A DNA stretch of 6,476 bases from Moraxellaceae bacterium UBA2031 (GTDB lineage: Bacteria > Pseudomonadota > Gammaproteobacteria > Pseudomonadales > Moraxellaceae), in NCBI GenBank assembly GCA_002333145.1, contig DDBN01000060.1, forward strand, positions 9,127 to 15,602, written 5' to 3'. The position numbers and the translations under genes are program-made. Position 1 is the first letter of the stretch. Every line of letters begins with the position of its first letter. The notes beneath the pieces are model-generated. The model searched no databases. It had not been told where the DNA came from and saw only the letters and a program-made list of their open reading frames with translations. Shown here piece by piece: positions 5,186-6,476 of this stretch.

Positions 5186-6295
5186 TCAGGGGACATAAAG
5201 TCCCCCTAGTACCCGCTCTCCTCGTGCACCGGTGACAGCTGGCATGTTGCCAGTCTGCTGCTTCATCCTCTGTCGTGCCAGCCACGCAAACGCAGTTGCC
5301 TCTACCCAGTCAGGTGCCAGACCTAGCGCGCTGGTGCTAGCGATTGCCCAGTTCGGCAGCAGGTAACTCAGACGCTGCCTAAGCGCCACGTTATGAGCGC
5401 CACCGCCACACAGAAACAGATCTCCAGATGGTAATTGCAGTTTGCGGATGGCTTGCACCACAGTTTCAGCGGTGAACTCGAGCAGTGTCGCCTGAACATC
5501 CGCATCATTCAGTGGCTCTGTCAGGTCATTCAACTGTGCTCGAAGCCATTCGATATTGAAGTCCTCACGCCCGGTGCTTTTCGGGGCAGGCAGCGTCAGA
5601 AAGGGATGTGCCAAAAGTCGCTTCAATAAAGGAGCACTGACTTCTCCCGTAGCAGCCCATTCGCCGCCAGCATCATAAGCACGCCCCCGGCAGGCCATGC
5701 TCCAAGCATCCATAAGCAAGTTGGCAGGTCCGGTATCAAAGCCGGTAATAGCTGCAGAAGAGTTAGCAGGTAACACCGTAATATTAGCAATGCCGCCCAA
5801 GTTCAGGATGATCCGATGGCGCTCAGGATGGCTAAATACCGCTGCATGAAAGGCAGGAACAAGAGGAGCACCTTGACCTGCTGCGGCCATGTCACGACGC
5901 CGAAAGTCTGCCACCACGGCAATTCCGGTCCGCTCGGCAATTATATTTGGATCGCCAATCTGCAACGTAAATCCGGGCACCGCATGCGGGCGGTGGCGAA
6001 TAGTTTGCCCGTGGCTACCGATGGCGCAGATGTCCGCCGCGGTATGCTCCGTGCCCGCCAGAGCACCAAGTGCCGCCTTAGCAAACAACTCGGCCATCTC
6101 TACATCCAGCCGGCCCATGCGCTCAATCTCGTCAGGCCCACTCTGACAAAGGGCAGTCAGTCTGCTGCGAAGCTCGGGTTCCAGTGGAGTGCTATGTGTC
6201 CCAACAAGGCGCAGCTCTCCGCTAAAGTCCACCAAAACAGCATCAATGGCGTCTAGGCTAGTTCCCGACATCAGTCCGATATACAGCTCACTCAT
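5186..6295 (-). CDS. anmK: Anhydro-N-acetylmuramic acid kinase
   Basis: AnmK uses ATP to open the 1,6-anhydro ring of anhydro-MurNAc, giving MurNAc-6-phosphate, and so returns murein fragments released by lytic transglycosylases to metabolism. The 369-residue protein is full length (family about 360-375). Motifs in order are YIGLMSGTSLDAIDAVLVDF (5-24, phosphate loop of the ASKHA fold), GSHGQTIRHRP (93-103), DFRRRDMAAAGQGAPLVPAF (130-149), NLGGIANIT (165-173) and GFDTGPANLLMD (185-196). Asp187 in the last of these is the expected catalytic base. STGREDFN (240-247) and the nucleotide-site LCGGGAHN (295-302) follow. The ATG has a good AAGGGAG site 7 nt upstream. The gene is divergent from tyrS and converges tail-to-tail on erpA with a 2-nt gap. 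As I recall, an M23 peptidase gene sits between anmK and tyrS in Pseudomonas; it is absent here. Confidence 0.96.
   Translation of the reverse strand: MSELYIGLMSGTSLDAIDAVLVDFSGELRLVGTHSTPLEPELRSRLTALCQSGPDEIERMGRLDVEMAELFAKAALGALAGTEHTAADICAIGSHGQTIRHRPHAVPGFTLQIGDPNIIAERTGIAVVADFRRRDMAAAGQGAPLVPAFHAAVFSHPERHRIILNLGGIANITVLPANSSAAITGFDTGPANLLMDAWSMACRGRAYDAGGEWAATGEVSAPLLKRLLAHPFLTLPAPKSTGREDFNIEWLRAQLNDLTEPLNDADVQATLLEFTAETVVQAIRKLQLPSGDLFLCGGGAHNVALRQRLSYLLPNWAIASTSALGLAPDWVEATAFAWLARQRMKQQTGNMPAVTGARGERVLGGLYVP
5189..5205. terminator. Hairpin at the erpA / anmK convergence (possible weak terminator)
   Basis: GGGGAC (5189-5194), loop ATAAA, and GTCCCC (5200-5205) form a 6-bp GC-rich stem right after the erpA stop and inside the last codons of anmK. 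The symmetric position between two convergent genes suits a bidirectional transcript end, but no T tract follows on either strand, so it is not a standard intrinsic terminator. Confidence 0.35.
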
Positions 6296-6315
6296 GAGGC
6301 ACTCCCTTCGTCTCC

Positions 6316-6336
6316 GGCTAGGGTTCGGGCTAGGGT
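6316..6336. repeat. Two direct copies of GGCTAGGGT in the anmK / tyrS divergent region
   Basis: GGCTAGGGT occurs at 6316-6324 and again at 6328-6336, a 12-nt period, within the 101-nt intergenic region (6296-6396). It lies just upstream of the tyrS -10 element and about 20 nt from the anmK start. It could be a paired regulator site or a small local duplication. Confidence 0.45.
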
Positions 6337-6358
6337 AGCGTAAGCTCGAGTGGGATAG

Positions 6359-6367
6359 TGATAGAAT
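6359..6367 (+). promoter_or_regulatory. Extended -10 promoter for tyrS
   Basis: TGATAGAAT fits the extended -10 form (TGN followed by a TATAAT-like hexamer, here TAGAAT, five of six). No good -35 hexamer stands at the right distance, which extended -10 promoters tolerate. The predicted start near 6374 leaves a leader of roughly 23 nt, too short for a T-box or leader-peptide attenuator. Confidence 0.45.
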
Positions 6368-6396
6368 CCGCAGCTTTCCACGCTTTGGGTCCCGCC

Positions 6397-6476
6397 ATGA
6401 TGACGCCTGAACAACAACTTGCCCTTATCAAACGGGGCTGCGAAGAACTTATTCAGGAAGAAGAGCTCTTGGAGCG
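6397..6476 (+). CDS. tyrS: Tyrosyl-tRNA synthetase, N-terminal fragment (runs off right edge)
   Basis: TyrS charges tRNA-Tyr with tyrosine. Only 26 codons are in the window, beginning MMTPEQQLALIKRGCEEL. The segment EQQLALIKRGCEELIQEEEL closely matches the N-terminal helix of the Pseudomonas-type TyrS (about 400 residues, with a C-terminal S4 domain). All catalytic motifs lie beyond the edge. Two consecutive ATG codons (6397 and 6400) could each start the protein, and no clear ribosome site separates them. The position next to anmK agrees with the order known in Pseudomonas, which supports the call despite the short fragment. Confidence 0.85.
   Translation, partial: MMTPEQQLALIKRGCEELIQEEELLE

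Noticed and set aside
5816..6256. Plus-strand open frame of 146 codons
   Set aside because: It is antisense to well-conserved anmK coding sequence and has a composition typical of a shadow frame.
6296..6396. T-box or leader-peptide attenuator before tyrS
   Set aside because: The predicted leader is only about 23 nt, far too short, and no terminator hairpin precedes the ATG.
1..6476. Defence island, prophage or other accessory system
   Set aside because: All ten genes look like chromosomal genes, nine in known families and one of unknown function but apparently conserved in this neighbourhood; no integrase, transposase, terminal repeats or CRISPR-like repeats were seen.

Overview
The window reads as ordinary chromosomal DNA of a gammaproteobacterium, most likely in the Pseudomonas / marine Oceanospirillales-type part of the class. 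Two observations support this. The order argC - DUF6776-type membrane protein - bactofilin - erpA - anmK - tyrS closely resembles, as I recall it, the Pseudomonas block. The protein motifs of HemL, ErpA, ArgC and TyrS are also typical of that group. Coding density is very high, the sequence is moderately GC-rich, and I see no mobile element, CRISPR array, tRNA or rRNA. No stretch over about 150 bases lacks a gene.

Left block (1-2429, minus strand): a tight operon read right to left, hemJ - thiD - thiE - hemL. hemJ/thiD overlap by 1 nt (TGATG), thiD/thiE overlap by 4 nt (ATGA), and thiE/hemL are 23 nt apart. HemL makes 5-aminolevulinate early in haem synthesis and HemJ oxidises protoporphyrinogen late in it. 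ThiD and ThiE between them activate the pyrimidine half of thiamine and join it to the thiazole. hemL runs off the left edge, leaving its first 198 codons.

Centre (2430-2570): a 141-nt divergent intergenic region holding the unassigned control signals for the hemJ operon and argC.

Right block (2571-5183, plus strand): argC (arginine synthesis, GTG start), then 9 nt later a single-pass membrane coiled-coil protein of unknown function, then 32 nt later a bactofilin, then erpA (iron-sulfur cluster carrier). erpA has its own good sigma-70 promoter overlapping the bactofilin stop codon. anmK (5186-6295, minus) converges on erpA with a 2-nt gap. It recycles anhydro-MurNAc from peptidoglycan. tyrS starts at 6397 on the plus strand, divergent from anmK, with an extended -10 promoter. 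Only its first 26 codons are present.

The best candidate for undescribed biology is the pair formed by the uncharacterised membrane coiled-coil protein and the bactofilin, close to a cell-wall recycling gene. The haem/thiamine mixed operon with a terminator-like element just before hemL is a second, more modest point. Everything else is well-known housekeeping.
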